Source: Myxococcaceae bacterium | GTDB taxonomy: Bacteria > Myxococcota > Myxococcia > Myxococcales > Myxococcaceae | Direction of reading: 5' to 3' | DNA: 5,207 nucleotides | NCBI GenBank assembly: GCA_018262385.1 | Contig: JAGSPQ010000605.1 | Span: 1 to 5,207, forward strand | Shown here: one piece after another, positions 1 to 5,207 of the stretch | Position numbering within the stretch: position 1 is the stretch's first letter | How the letters are laid out: each line of letters begins with the position of its first letter | The notes under the pieces: generated by a model | The model's input: the letters and a program-made list of their open reading frames with translations, nothing else | What the model was told of the DNA's origin: nothing | The model's database searches: none | Program-made: the position numbers and the translations under genes

Positions 1-971
1 CAGCGGGGCGACCAGCCGAGCTTCACCCGCGCCTTGTCGATCGCCAGCCTCAGCAGCGACGCCTCGTGCACCGCGTCGGGGCGGCTGATGTCCTTCCACC
101 GCCCCTGGCCCCAGGCGTGGATCAGCTTGTCCACCAGCGGAGCGACCGCGATCGACGCCGAGTCGTCGGGGCCGAAGTTCCAGCCTTCGCAGTACCGCCC
201 GGGCTCCGGCCCCAGCAGCTTCGCGCCCAGCCACAGGTACCCGGCCAGCGGCTCGAGCACGTGCTGCCACGGCCGCACCGCCTTCGGGCTGCGGACTCCA
301 ATCGGCCGGTGCTCCGAGAGCGCGGTGATCGCGTCGGGCACGATCCGATCGACCGACCAGTCTCCCCCGCCGATCACGTTGCCCGCCCGCGCCGTCGCCA
401 CCTTCACCCCGTGGGCCTTGAGGGTGTTGAGCGGAAAGAAGCTGCGCCGCCAGCTCGAGGCGACCAGCTCGGCGGCGGCCTTGCTCATCGAGTAGACGTC
501 GTGCCCGCCGAGCGGGTCTTCCTCGCGGTAGGGCAGGTCCCGCTCCTGATTCTCGTAGCACTTGTCGCTGGTGATCACGACGCACGCCACCGGCGCCCGC
601 AGCGCCTTGAGCGCCTCGAGCACGTGGGCGGTGCCGCGGACGTTGGTGTCGAACGTCTCGAGCGGCACCTCGTAGCTGCGGCGCACCAGCGCCTGGGCGG
701 CGAGGTGGAAGACCACGTCGGGCCGCGCGTCGACGATCGCCTGCCGCACCGCCCGCTCGTCCCGCACATCGCCGAGGTGGTGCTCGCAGGCGGCGGCGAC
801 GCCGGCGGCGTGGAACATCCCCCGCGGCTGATCGGGCGGCAGCGCGTAGCCGATCACCTCGGCGCCGAGCCGGCGCAGCCACAGCGCCAGCCAACCTCCC
901 TTGAAGCCGGTGTGGCCGGTGACGAACACCCGCTTGCCCGCATACGCGTCTTGAAGCAGTGCCAGGTTCAT
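1..971 (-). CDS. rfbG: CDP-glucose 4,6-dehydratase (3' end cut by window edge)
   Basis: This NAD-dependent short-chain dehydrogenase/reductase enzyme is predicted to convert CDP-glucose to CDP-4-dehydro-6-deoxyglucose in the cytoplasm, the committed step to CDP-linked deoxysugars. I translated 323 codons from the ATG at 971-969 with no stop. The family usually runs to about 350-360 residues, so roughly 30-35 C-terminal residues lie beyond position 1. Seen in the sequence: the N-terminal Rossmann motif GHTGFKG (residues 19-25), typical of this family; HLAAQ in the core; TSDKCYEN (134-141), the CDP-glucose dehydratase version of the catalytic Thr-Asp-x segment; the YSMSK catalytic Tyr160/Lys164 pair; and AGNVIGGGDW followed by DRIVPD further on. 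The start overlaps the glycosyltransferase stop as ATGA, with GAGGTG five bases upstream, which suggests translational coupling. The TSDKCYEN and GHTGFKG segments favour CDP-glucose over dTDP-glucose (RmlB) as substrate. Confidence 0.95.
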   Translation of the reverse strand, partial: MNLALLQDAYAGKRVFVTGHTGFKGGWLALWLRRLGAEVIGYALPPDQPRGMFHAAGVAAACEHHLGDVRDERAVRQAIVDARPDVVFHLAAQALVRRSYEVPLETFDTNVRGTAHVLEALKALRAPVACVVITSDKCYENQERDLPYREEDPLGGHDVYSMSKAAAELVASSWRRSFFPLNTLKAHGVKVATARAGNVIGGGDWSVDRIVPDAITALSEHRPIGVRSPKAVRPWQHVLEPLAGYLWLGAKLLGPEPGRYCEGWNFGPDDSASIAVAPLVDKLIHAWGQGRWKDISRPDAVHEASLLRLAIDKARVKLGWSPR

Positions 972-2224
972 TTGCTCACCTCGAGGGAAGTCGGCGGGTC
1001 CTGCGCCGGCAGCAGCTCGGCGGTGCCCCGGCCTTCGCGCCGCAGCTCGGCGGCCAGCGCCGAAAGCTGCGCCTCGCGCTGCAGCATCCCGAACGAGGGG
1101 CGCATCCCGGCCAGGGTGTAGACGTCGCGCAGCCGGTACACCCAGTCGTGCCGCAGCAGCGCGTTGGCCACGTTCTCCCGGCGAATGGTCTGGACCCGGT
1201 GGGGATCCGCCTCCAGCCGGGCGATCACCTCGGCCACGTGGGGCGCGTCGAACGGGATCTTCACCGTCGCGTCCGGCCAGTCGAACAGCCGGCGGAACTC
1301 GTCCGAGTCGGGCGGGTCTCCGAGCAGCACCGCGCCGGCGGCGATCCCTTCGAAGAAGCGGGCCGAGATCTCTTCCGAGCCGTGGGTCACCGTCGGCTCG
1401 TTCGCCCGGGCGCGATTGGCGAGGTAGTAGCGGCTGCGCTTGAGCAGGTTCGCCAGCAGGTAGCGGTGCTCGCGCGGATCCCCGACCCGGAAGGTCATCT
1501 GCTGCGACGCGCCCGGGACGCCGTCGGTGCGAATGGTGTCGTAGAAGTAGAAGAGGTCCTGCTGCTTCGCCAGCTCGAGCAGCGCCCGGTGGGTGATCGG
1601 CGAGCGCCGGCCGAGGCCGCAGATGTCGATCGCCCGCGGCCCGAGCGGCGACTGGGGGCAGAACTTCAGCGCGTCGACTCCCAGCGGCAGGTAGCTGCAC
1701 GGGCGGCCGGTGATGCGGGCCACCTCGGCGGTCGGCTCCGACATCCCGAGCAGGATGTGGTCGAAGTCCTTCAGCAGCTCGAGCAGGTAGTCGGGCAGCG
1801 AGTCCGCCCACAGCTCGGTGATGAAGCAGATCGCCACCTCGCTGTGGCTGCGCCAGCCGTCGAGCGCATGGAGCGCGTAGAGCTCCCAGGGGTTGTTGAA
1901 GACCGGGAAGAACAGGTCGTAGGTGCGGGTGAGCTTGAGCGCGCCGAGGGCGGGCCGGATGACCGGCGCGATCGCCGCCACCTGGTTCAGCCGGCGCGTC
2001 GCCTTGTAGGCCCGGCGGCCCAGCTCGAGGTTCTCGAAGTTCGCCGGCCGGGCCACGTCGGCGACGGTCACCGAGGCGATCAGATCCTCGAACTCGTAGA
2101 TCCCGCAGTTGGCGACCAGATCCGAGATCTCGCGCATCGACAGCAGCAGCACGTTCGAGTCGAGCGCCAACGAGAAGAAGATCCGCTGGTCCACCTGGTT
2201 GCGAAAGACGTCGAGTGGGGACAT
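968..2224 (-). CDS. Glycosyltransferase, GT-B fold, CgeB/group-1 type C-terminal domain
   Basis: The 418-residue cytoplasmic protein has no signal peptide or clear membrane helix. The region around residues 178-188 (YLPLGVDALKF) matches the linker typical of GT-B enzymes, just before the nucleotide-sugar-binding C-terminal domain. That domain carries EEISARFFEGIAAGAVLLGD (284-303), the conserved Glu-containing segment of group-1 and CgeB-like glycosyltransferases. The N-terminal half (1-175) is more divergent and should be the acceptor side. The last 40 or so residues are a charged, probably helical or disordered tail. The ATG start at 2224 has GGAG (2234-2231) six bases upstream. It sits 23 bases after the deacetylase and overlaps rfbG by ATGA. 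Lying between the CDP-sugar genes, it is the likely transferase for that sugar, but neither donor nor acceptor can be read from the sequence. The fold assignment is fairly firm; the substrate is inference. Confidence 0.82.
   Translation of the reverse strand: MSPLDVFRNQVDQRIFFSLALDSNVLLLSMREISDLVANCGIYEFEDLIASVTVADVARPANFENLELGRRAYKATRRLNQVAAIAPVIRPALGALKLTRTYDLFFPVFNNPWELYALHALDGWRSHSEVAICFITELWADSLPDYLLELLKDFDHILLGMSEPTAEVARITGRPCSYLPLGVDALKFCPQSPLGPRAIDICGLGRRSPITHRALLELAKQQDLFYFYDTIRTDGVPGASQQMTFRVGDPREHRYLLANLLKRSRYYLANRARANEPTVTHGSEEISARFFEGIAAGAVLLGDPPDSDEFRRLFDWPDATVKIPFDAPHVAEVIARLEADPHRVQTIRRENVANALLRHDWVYRLRDVYTLAGMRPSFGMLQREAQLSALAAELRREGRGTAELLPAQDPPTSLEVSK
977..982 (-). promoter_or_regulatory. 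Shine-Dalgarno for rfbG inside the glycosyltransferase 3' end
   Basis: GAGGTG on the minus strand lies five bases before the rfbG ATG (971) and within the last codons of the glycosyltransferase. Together with the ATGA stop/start overlap, it fixes the rfbG start, which is not otherwise marked by an intergenic gap, and implies coupled translation. Confidence 0.65.
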
Positions 2225-2247
2225 GACTCTCTCCGTGCGTCAGGCCG

Positions 2248-2904
2248 CTAGAAGACGAGCTTGCGGCAGTAGAAGCCCTCGGCGAGGCGCTCGGGCGCGA
2301 CCGACTCCATCCCCCGCACCCGGGGCAGCGCGCCGAGCAGCTCGCGGTTCAGCCAGTGCTTGGTGCGTTGCGAGCCGTAGTGCTCGAGCACCAGGTCGAT
2401 CTTCCGCTCGACGACCGCCGCCGACAGGTGGCTGAAGGCGTTGGGCGAGCCGAGATCTCCGTCGTACTTGGGGATCTCGTATTCGAGGATCAAGTTGTTG
2501 CGCCAGGTGTTCCAGGTCAGCTCGGAGATCAGCCGGTGATCCTGGTGACGGTCGTCGCGGTAGTGGGTGAAGACCAGGTCGGGCGCCACCTCGCGCTTGA
2601 GCTGCTCGAAGTCGTCCTTCACCGCTGCGCCCGAGTAGGGAAGAAACCCGTCGCGGTGCTCCTTGATCACCACCCGGTGGGTCGCCACCCCGGCGAGGAA
2701 GTCGGCGGCCGAGGCCTGGGCCTCCGCGGCGCGTTCGGCGGTGGAGGTGAAGACCACCCAGGTCACCTCGAGGCTGGGGTCTTCGCTGCACAGCCGCAGC
2801 AACGTGCCGCCGCAGCCAATCTCGATGTCGTCACAGTGGGCGCCGAGGGCGAGGATTCGCTGCGGGCGCGATTCGGCGGTTTGAAACAGGCTGATGTGGT
2901 CCAC
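2248..2904 (-). CDS. PIG-L/LmbE family zinc-dependent deacetylase
   Basis: The 218-residue protein has the usual size for the PIG-L (LmbE) family, whose known members remove acetyl or other acyl groups from the amine of a sugar such as GlcNAc-PI, GlcNAc-Ins or lipid-linked GlcNAc. The N-terminal motif GAHCDDIEIGCGG (21-33) supplies predicted zinc ligands His23 and Asp26 and the catalytic base Asp25. The second motif, HYRDDRHQDH (114-123), supplies the third zinc ligand, His123. Cys24 replaces the more usual proline of AHPDD, a variant I recall in other family members. The start is GTG at 2904 with GGAG (2914-2911) six bases upstream, 12 bases after the rfbF stop. There is no signal peptide, so it should act on a cytoplasmic nucleotide sugar or lipid-linked intermediate. 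CDP-glucose has no amide, so its substrate is not explained by the neighbouring rfbF/rfbG pair. Family confident, substrate unknown. Confidence 0.92.
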   Translation of the reverse strand: MDHISLFQTAESRPQRILALGAHCDDIEIGCGGTLLRLCSEDPSLEVTWVVFTSTAERAAEAQASAADFLAGVATHRVVIKEHRDGFLPYSGAAVKDDFEQLKREVAPDLVFTHYRDDRHQDHRLISELTWNTWRNNLILEYEIPKYDGDLGSPNAFSHLSAAVVERKIDLVLEHYGSQRTKHWLNRELLGALPRVRGMESVAPERLAEGFYCRKLVF

Positions 2905-2916
2905 GGCGAGCTCCGG

Positions 2917-3723
2917 CTACTTCGAACTGGGGTTGCTCTTTACGCTGGGCTTCCACACCTCCCAGGGCGTGTGGCCCCGCGTGTAGAGGTCTTCGAACAT
3001 CTGCTTCTCTTTGAAGGTGTCCATGCAGGCCCAGAAGCCGTCGTGCGGGTAGCAGAGCAGCCGCCCCGCCTCGGACAGCCGCTGAAACGGTTCCTGCACC
3101 AGCTCTTCCCCGTCGTGCAGGTGCTGGAAGATCTCGTTTCGGAACACGAAGAACCCGCCGTTGATCCGCATCCCCACGTCCTTGATGTGGCGAATGCTCT
3201 TCACCTTTCCCTGCTCGCCCACGCTCACCAGGTGGAAGCTCGAGGTCGGCGCGACGCCGGCGAAGCAGCCCACCGCCCCGGGGCTCGTCCGGAAGAAGTC
3301 GACCATCTGCGGCAGCGGCAGGTCGGCCAGACCGTCGCTGTAGTTGGCGAGGAACATCTCGTCGTGCTCGAGGAACCGCTCGACCGCCTTCAGCCGCATC
3401 CCGATGTTGGAGGTGATGCCGGTGTCGACGAAGGTGATCTTCCAGTCCTGGATGTCGCTGCCCAGCAGGTCGACCGTCTTCCCGCCGGCGGTCATCACGA
3501 AGTCGTTCGAGAGCGTCTCGCGGTAGTCGAGGAAGTACTGCTTGATCGTGTCGGCCCGGTGCCCGAGGCAGAGGATGAATTCCTTGTGCCCGAAGTGGGC
3601 GTAGTAGCGCATCAGGTGCCAGACGATCGGCCGGTAGCCGACCGGCACCAGCGGCTTGGGGATCACGTCCGAGTACTCCCTCAGCCGCATCCCCAGCCCA
3701 CCGCAGAACAGCACCACTTTCAT
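2917..3723 (-). CDS. rfbF: Glucose-1-phosphate cytidylyltransferase
   Basis: It is predicted to make CDP-glucose from CTP and glucose-1-phosphate, feeding the rfbG product. The 268-residue protein is a single nucleotidyltransferase domain, close to the roughly 257 residues of RfbF. Visible motifs are the N-terminal nucleotide-binding loop FCGGLGMRLRE with downstream Lys23 (PKP, 22-24); FILCLGHRADTIKQYF (49-64); ANYSDGLAD (126-134), with Asp130 as the predicted metal ligand; RINGGFFVF (186-194); and FWACMDTFKEK (230-240), with Asp235 near the end, a hallmark of RfbF-type enzymes. Met12 replaces the Thr of the common GxGTRL loop. I chose the ATG at 3723, which aligns with the family N-terminus. 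An in-frame GTG at 3735 with a better-placed AGGAGG would add four residues. The ATG forms an ATGA overlap with the frame-1 stop of the epimerase gene. CDP specificity rests on RfbF resemblance and the partner rfbG; another nucleotide is possible. Confidence 0.92.
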   Translation of the reverse strand: MKVVLFCGGLGMRLREYSDVIPKPLVPVGYRPIVWHLMRYYAHFGHKEFILCLGHRADTIKQYFLDYRETLSNDFVMTAGGKTVDLLGSDIQDWKITFVDTGITSNIGMRLKAVERFLEHDEMFLANYSDGLADLPLPQMVDFFRTSPGAVGCFAGVAPTSSFHLVSVGEQGKVKSIRHIKDVGMRINGGFFVFRNEIFQHLHDGEELVQEPFQRLSEAGRLLCYPHDGFWACMDTFKEKQMFEDLYTRGHTPWEVWKPSVKSNPSSK

Positions 3724-4178
3724 CGGAGCTCCCACGGCAGCCTCCTGGACGGCGAACGGGTGTGAATTTCAGCGGGGCGCACGGGCCAGCCTCCGCTTGA
3801 GCTGCTCTTCGGTGTCGGCCAGCAGCGCCCATGCCCGAACCGGGCCGGCACGTAGAGCGACCGGCCGTTCTCGGCGGTGAGCGCGACGGCGAGGTGCTGG
3901 AGCCAGGTCGGGCTCTCGGGGCGCAGGTCGATGATCACATCCAGCACCGCGCCGCGGGTGACCCGCACCAGCTTCGTCTCGCGCGCCGAGAAGTGCATCC
4001 CGCGCACGGTGCCGCGGGTCCGGTTGAACGACACGCTGCCCTGGGCAATCTGCGGCTCGAGCCCGTGCTCGGCGAGCTCGCGCTGGCAGAAGGTGCGGGC
4101 GAAGTACCCGCGGCTGTCCTCGTGGCGCTCGGGGTCGAGGATGAAGGCGCCCTGCAATCTGGTCTCGGTGAACGTCAT
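3720..4178 (-). CDS. RmlC-family NDP-4-keto-6-deoxysugar 3,5-epimerase, probably frameshifted and truncated
   Basis: The open frame encodes 152 residues, against about 180 for RmlC-type dTDP-4-dehydrorhamnose 3,5-epimerases. Residues 1-117 are convincing: DSRGYFARTF (21-30), FNRTRGTVRGMH (51-62) with the predicted catalytic His62, KLVR (69-72) with Lys69, DVIIDLRPESPTW (80-92), LTAEN, and LYVPARFGHG (108-117). Between His62 and Lys69 about three residues are missing relative to the family. After Gly117 the frame reads a Ser/Arg/Pro-rich tail unlike RmlC, with poorer G/C at third positions. Another frame (3828-3769) instead reads ALLADTEEQL and stops, which resembles the family's FQTLADDTEVL. 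The conserved catalytic Tyr and the C-terminal 40 or so residues are absent in every frame. The start forms an ATGA overlap with the DUF4910 gene, with AGGGAG (4194-4189) ten bases upstream. If active, it would epimerise the rfbG product; more likely it is a degraded copy or carries sequence errors. Confidence 0.75.
   Translation of the reverse strand: MTFTETRLQGAFILDPERHEDSRGYFARTFCQRELAEHGLEPQIAQGSVSFNRTRGTVRGMHFSARETKLVRVTRGAVLDVIIDLRPESPTWLQHLAVALTAENGRSLYVPARFGHGRCWPTPKSSSSGGWPVRPAEIHTRSPSRRLPWELR
3729..3746 (-). promoter_or_regulatory. Two Shine-Dalgarno sites competing for the rfbF start
   Basis: Reading the minus strand, AGGAGG (3746-3741) lies five bases before a GTG at 3735. GGGAG (3733-3729) lies five bases before the ATG at 3723. 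Both starts share the rfbF frame. Homology favours the ATG, while Shine-Dalgarno strength favours the GTG, so the protein may have 268 or 272 residues. Confidence 0.5.
3769..3828 (-). other. Off-frame continuation of the epimerase reading
   Basis: In the frame one base away from the open epimerase frame, the 19 codons from 3828 to the TGA at 3771-3769 read ALLADTEEQLKRRLARAPR. Their third positions are almost all G or C, as in the neighbouring genes. The first ten residues resemble the RmlC segment that follows the conserved His-Gly. This suggests that the ancestral coding frame is this one and that one base (or seven) was lost near 3827-3830. The basic tail after Leu does not match RmlC, so the 3' end is altered as well. 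Confidence 0.45.
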
Positions 4179-5207
4179 CGGCGGGCGGCTCCCTGCGCTG
4201 ACCGGAAGCGAAGCAAGCGCGGGTCCACCGCCTGGGTGGGGATCTCGAGCAGGCCGTGCGCGGCGAGCGCGTCGGCCGCGTCGCGAATTGCGTCGAACCC
4301 GAGCTTCGAGCGCTCGGCGATGTCGAGCAGGGTCGACGAGCCGTCCGACAGGTTGAGCACCCAGAGCATCGCCATCGAGGCGGCGCCCGGGTCGGCGAGC
4401 CCGCCCATGAAGCGGTACAGCCCGCGCCGGCCCAGCTGCGGCTCGCCCTCGGGCCGGGTGTTGAGGCAGCGCCGGTTCCCCTCGAGGATGTCGACCACGT
4501 CGAGGTAGATGCGCAGCGAGCCGGCGAGGCTCTCGGGGCGCACGAAGGCGCAGTCGTCCGCCGACGTGTGGTACTCGGGATATTGCCCGTGCGGGGTGCG
4601 GGTGAGGCTGCCGACCGGCAGGTTGAACCCGGGCGAGCAGTACTGGCGCTCGTCGTAGCCGTAGGGCGAGAAGTCGATGACCTGGTGCGGCTGCCCCGAA
4701 GATCGCAGCGCGTGCACCACCGCCCGATCGATCTCGGCGTCGCCCGCGCGGCTCTTCTTGTAGCTCAAGGGGCCGGGGTCCCCGACGCCCGCTACCACCA
4801 GCCCGGCGTGGATCCGCGCGGCCGCGTCGCGGTTCCTCGAAAGCCAGGTGATCGACCCGATCGTCCCCGGCACGAAGATGAAGCGGTAGGAGAGCCGGCG
4901 CGGCACCGCCGCCAGCGCCTGGGCGAGGTACGCGGCGACCACCAGCCCCGAGAGGTTGTCGTTGGCGAGCGACGGGTGGCAGGCGTGGGCCGAGAAGAGG
5001 ACCTCGCGCGGATCGTCGCCCGGCAGCAGCAGCTCTCCGTACGAGAGGCTGCCGTTCTCGAGGGTGGAGTCGATCACCACCTCGTAGTCCCCCTCGGGCA
5101 GCTGCTCGAGCTGGCGGTGGGGGAGGCAGAAGCCCCAATCTTCGGCGTAGTAGGAGGTGCGGTAGGGAATCCAGTCGGGCTGCTCGGGCAGGGTGTGCAG
5201 GTGGGCG
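4175..5207 (-). CDS. DUF2172/DUF4910 aminopeptidase-like protein with C-terminal winged helix (5' end cut by window edge)
   Basis: There are 343 residues visible from the first full codon at 5206 to the TGA at 4177-4175. The family is about 430 residues, so the N-terminus lies outside the window. The frame is open through the GTG at 5080: the upstream codons give conserved family sequence (LHTLPEQPDWIPYRTSYY, then WGFCLPHRQL and LPEGDYEVVIDSTL), so 5080 is not a start. The catalytic-like domain shows SAHACHPSLANDNLSG (visible residues 72-87), with His and Asp residues placed as in M28-type zinc aminopeptidases. It continues with VPGTIGSITWL, GDPGPLSYKKSRAGDAEIDRA, FSPYGYDERQYCSPG and PEYHTSADD. 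The last 80 or so residues (GLYRFMGG, LWVLNLSDG, then LLDIAERS to the end) match the winged-helix domain of this family. Its biochemical role is not established to my knowledge; I recall members in polysaccharide and sugar-modification clusters. A metal-dependent amidase or peptidase role is inference. It overlaps the epimerase start by ATGA. Confidence 0.9.
   Translation of the reverse strand, partial: AHLHTLPEQPDWIPYRTSYYAEDWGFCLPHRQLEQLPEGDYEVVIDSTLENGSLSYGELLLPGDDPREVLFSAHACHPSLANDNLSGLVVAAYLAQALAAVPRRLSYRFIFVPGTIGSITWLSRNRDAAARIHAGLVVAGVGDPGPLSYKKSRAGDAEIDRAVVHALRSSGQPHQVIDFSPYGYDERQYCSPGFNLPVGSLTRTPHGQYPEYHTSADDCAFVRPESLAGSLRIYLDVVDILEGNRRCLNTRPEGEPQLGRRGLYRFMGGLADPGAASMAMLWVLNLSDGSSTLLDIAERSKLGFDAIRDAADALAAHGLLEIPTQAVDPRLLRFRSAQGAARR

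Noticed and set aside
66..1121. Long plus-strand open frame over the rfbG gene
   Set aside because: It is antisense to a gene with a full set of family motifs. Its translation is rich in Arg, Pro, Val and His with no recognisable domain, as expected for the mirror of high-GC coding DNA.
959..2251. 430-codon plus-strand open frame covering the glycosyltransferase
   Set aside because: Compositionally biased antisense shadow. It spans exactly the opposite gene, has no family motif and no convincing ribosome site.
3720..3723. ATGA overlap as proof that the open epimerase frame is the genuine one
   Set aside because: ATGA arises readily from the rfbF start (Met-Lys, ATGAAA), so the stop could coincide by chance. 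Protein similarity and third-position composition favour a frame break instead.
2356..3765. 469-codon plus-strand open frame spanning the deacetylase and rfbF
   Set aside because: It crosses two confidently identified minus-strand genes and their spacer, with Val/Asp/Gln/His-rich low-information sequence. It is a third-position GC artefact.
2831..3832. 333-codon minus-strand open frame overlapping rfbF
   Set aside because: It is in a different frame from rfbF, the translation is Arg/Gly/Ala-rich and motif-free, and rfbF explains the region fully.
3831..4508. Plus-strand open frame over the epimerase and DUF4910 genes
   Set aside because: It is antisense to conserved RmlC and DUF4910 motifs and has no recognisable domain of its own.
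4175..5080. GTG at 5080 as the start of a 301-residue DUF4910 protein
   Set aside because: The same frame stays open to the window edge, and its 42 upstream codons encode conserved family sequence, so the gene is partial and the true start is outside.
4179..5138. Upstream extension of the epimerase frame to 5138, which would give a 472-residue protein
   Set aside because: The upstream 320 codons are an out-of-frame reading of the DUF4910 gene (Arg/Pro/Gly-rich). The ATG at 4178 with the ATGA overlap is the real epimerase start.

Overview
The window is a stretch of very GC-rich bacterial DNA carrying a single minus-strand gene train, read from position 5207 down to position 1. There are six genes. 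The spacing is tight: two or three ATGA overlaps and gaps of 12 and 23 bases. Both ends cut through a gene, so this is the interior of a longer operon. No promoter, terminator, RNA gene, mobile element or CRISPR array is visible, and no stretch longer than 300 bases lacks a gene. The strong G/C bias at third codon positions produces long mirror ORFs on the plus strand, which I treat as shadows. The taxon cannot be fixed from this. A high-GC, probably Gram-negative bacterium with a surface polysaccharide locus fits (Acidobacteriota, Myxococcota or similar), but that is a guess from composition and gene content.

In transcription order the genes are: (1) the C-terminal three quarters or so of a DUF2172/DUF4910/winged-helix protein with an M28-aminopeptidase-like zinc site (5207-4175); (2) an RmlC-family NDP-4-keto-6-deoxysugar 3,5-epimerase whose second half is broken or replaced (4178-3720); (3) a glucose-1-phosphate cytidylyltransferase, RfbF type (3723-2917); (4) a PIG-L/LmbE zinc deacetylase (2904-2248); (5) a GT-B fold glycosyltransferase with a CgeB/group-1 type C-terminal domain (2224-968); (6) CDP-glucose 4,6-dehydratase, RfbG type, running off the left edge (971-1).

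RfbF and RfbG together define the route glucose-1-phosphate -> CDP-glucose -> CDP-4-dehydro-6-deoxyglucose, the entry to CDP-activated deoxy, dideoxy and branched sugars. The glycosyltransferase is the natural candidate for transferring the finished sugar to a glycan. The PIG-L protein and the DUF4910 protein are both predicted metal-dependent amide hydrolases. Neither has an obvious substrate in the CDP-glucose route, so they point to an N-acylated sugar or an amide-decorated glycan. No 4-ketoreductase, 3-dehydrase, aminotransferase or C-methyltransferase lies in the window, so the final sugar cannot be named.

The most notable oddity is the epimerase. Its first 117 codons look like a normal RmlC protein apart from a short gap. 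After the His-Gly of the conserved FxHG motif the reading frame departs from the family, while an RmlC-like continuation appears in another frame and then stops early.
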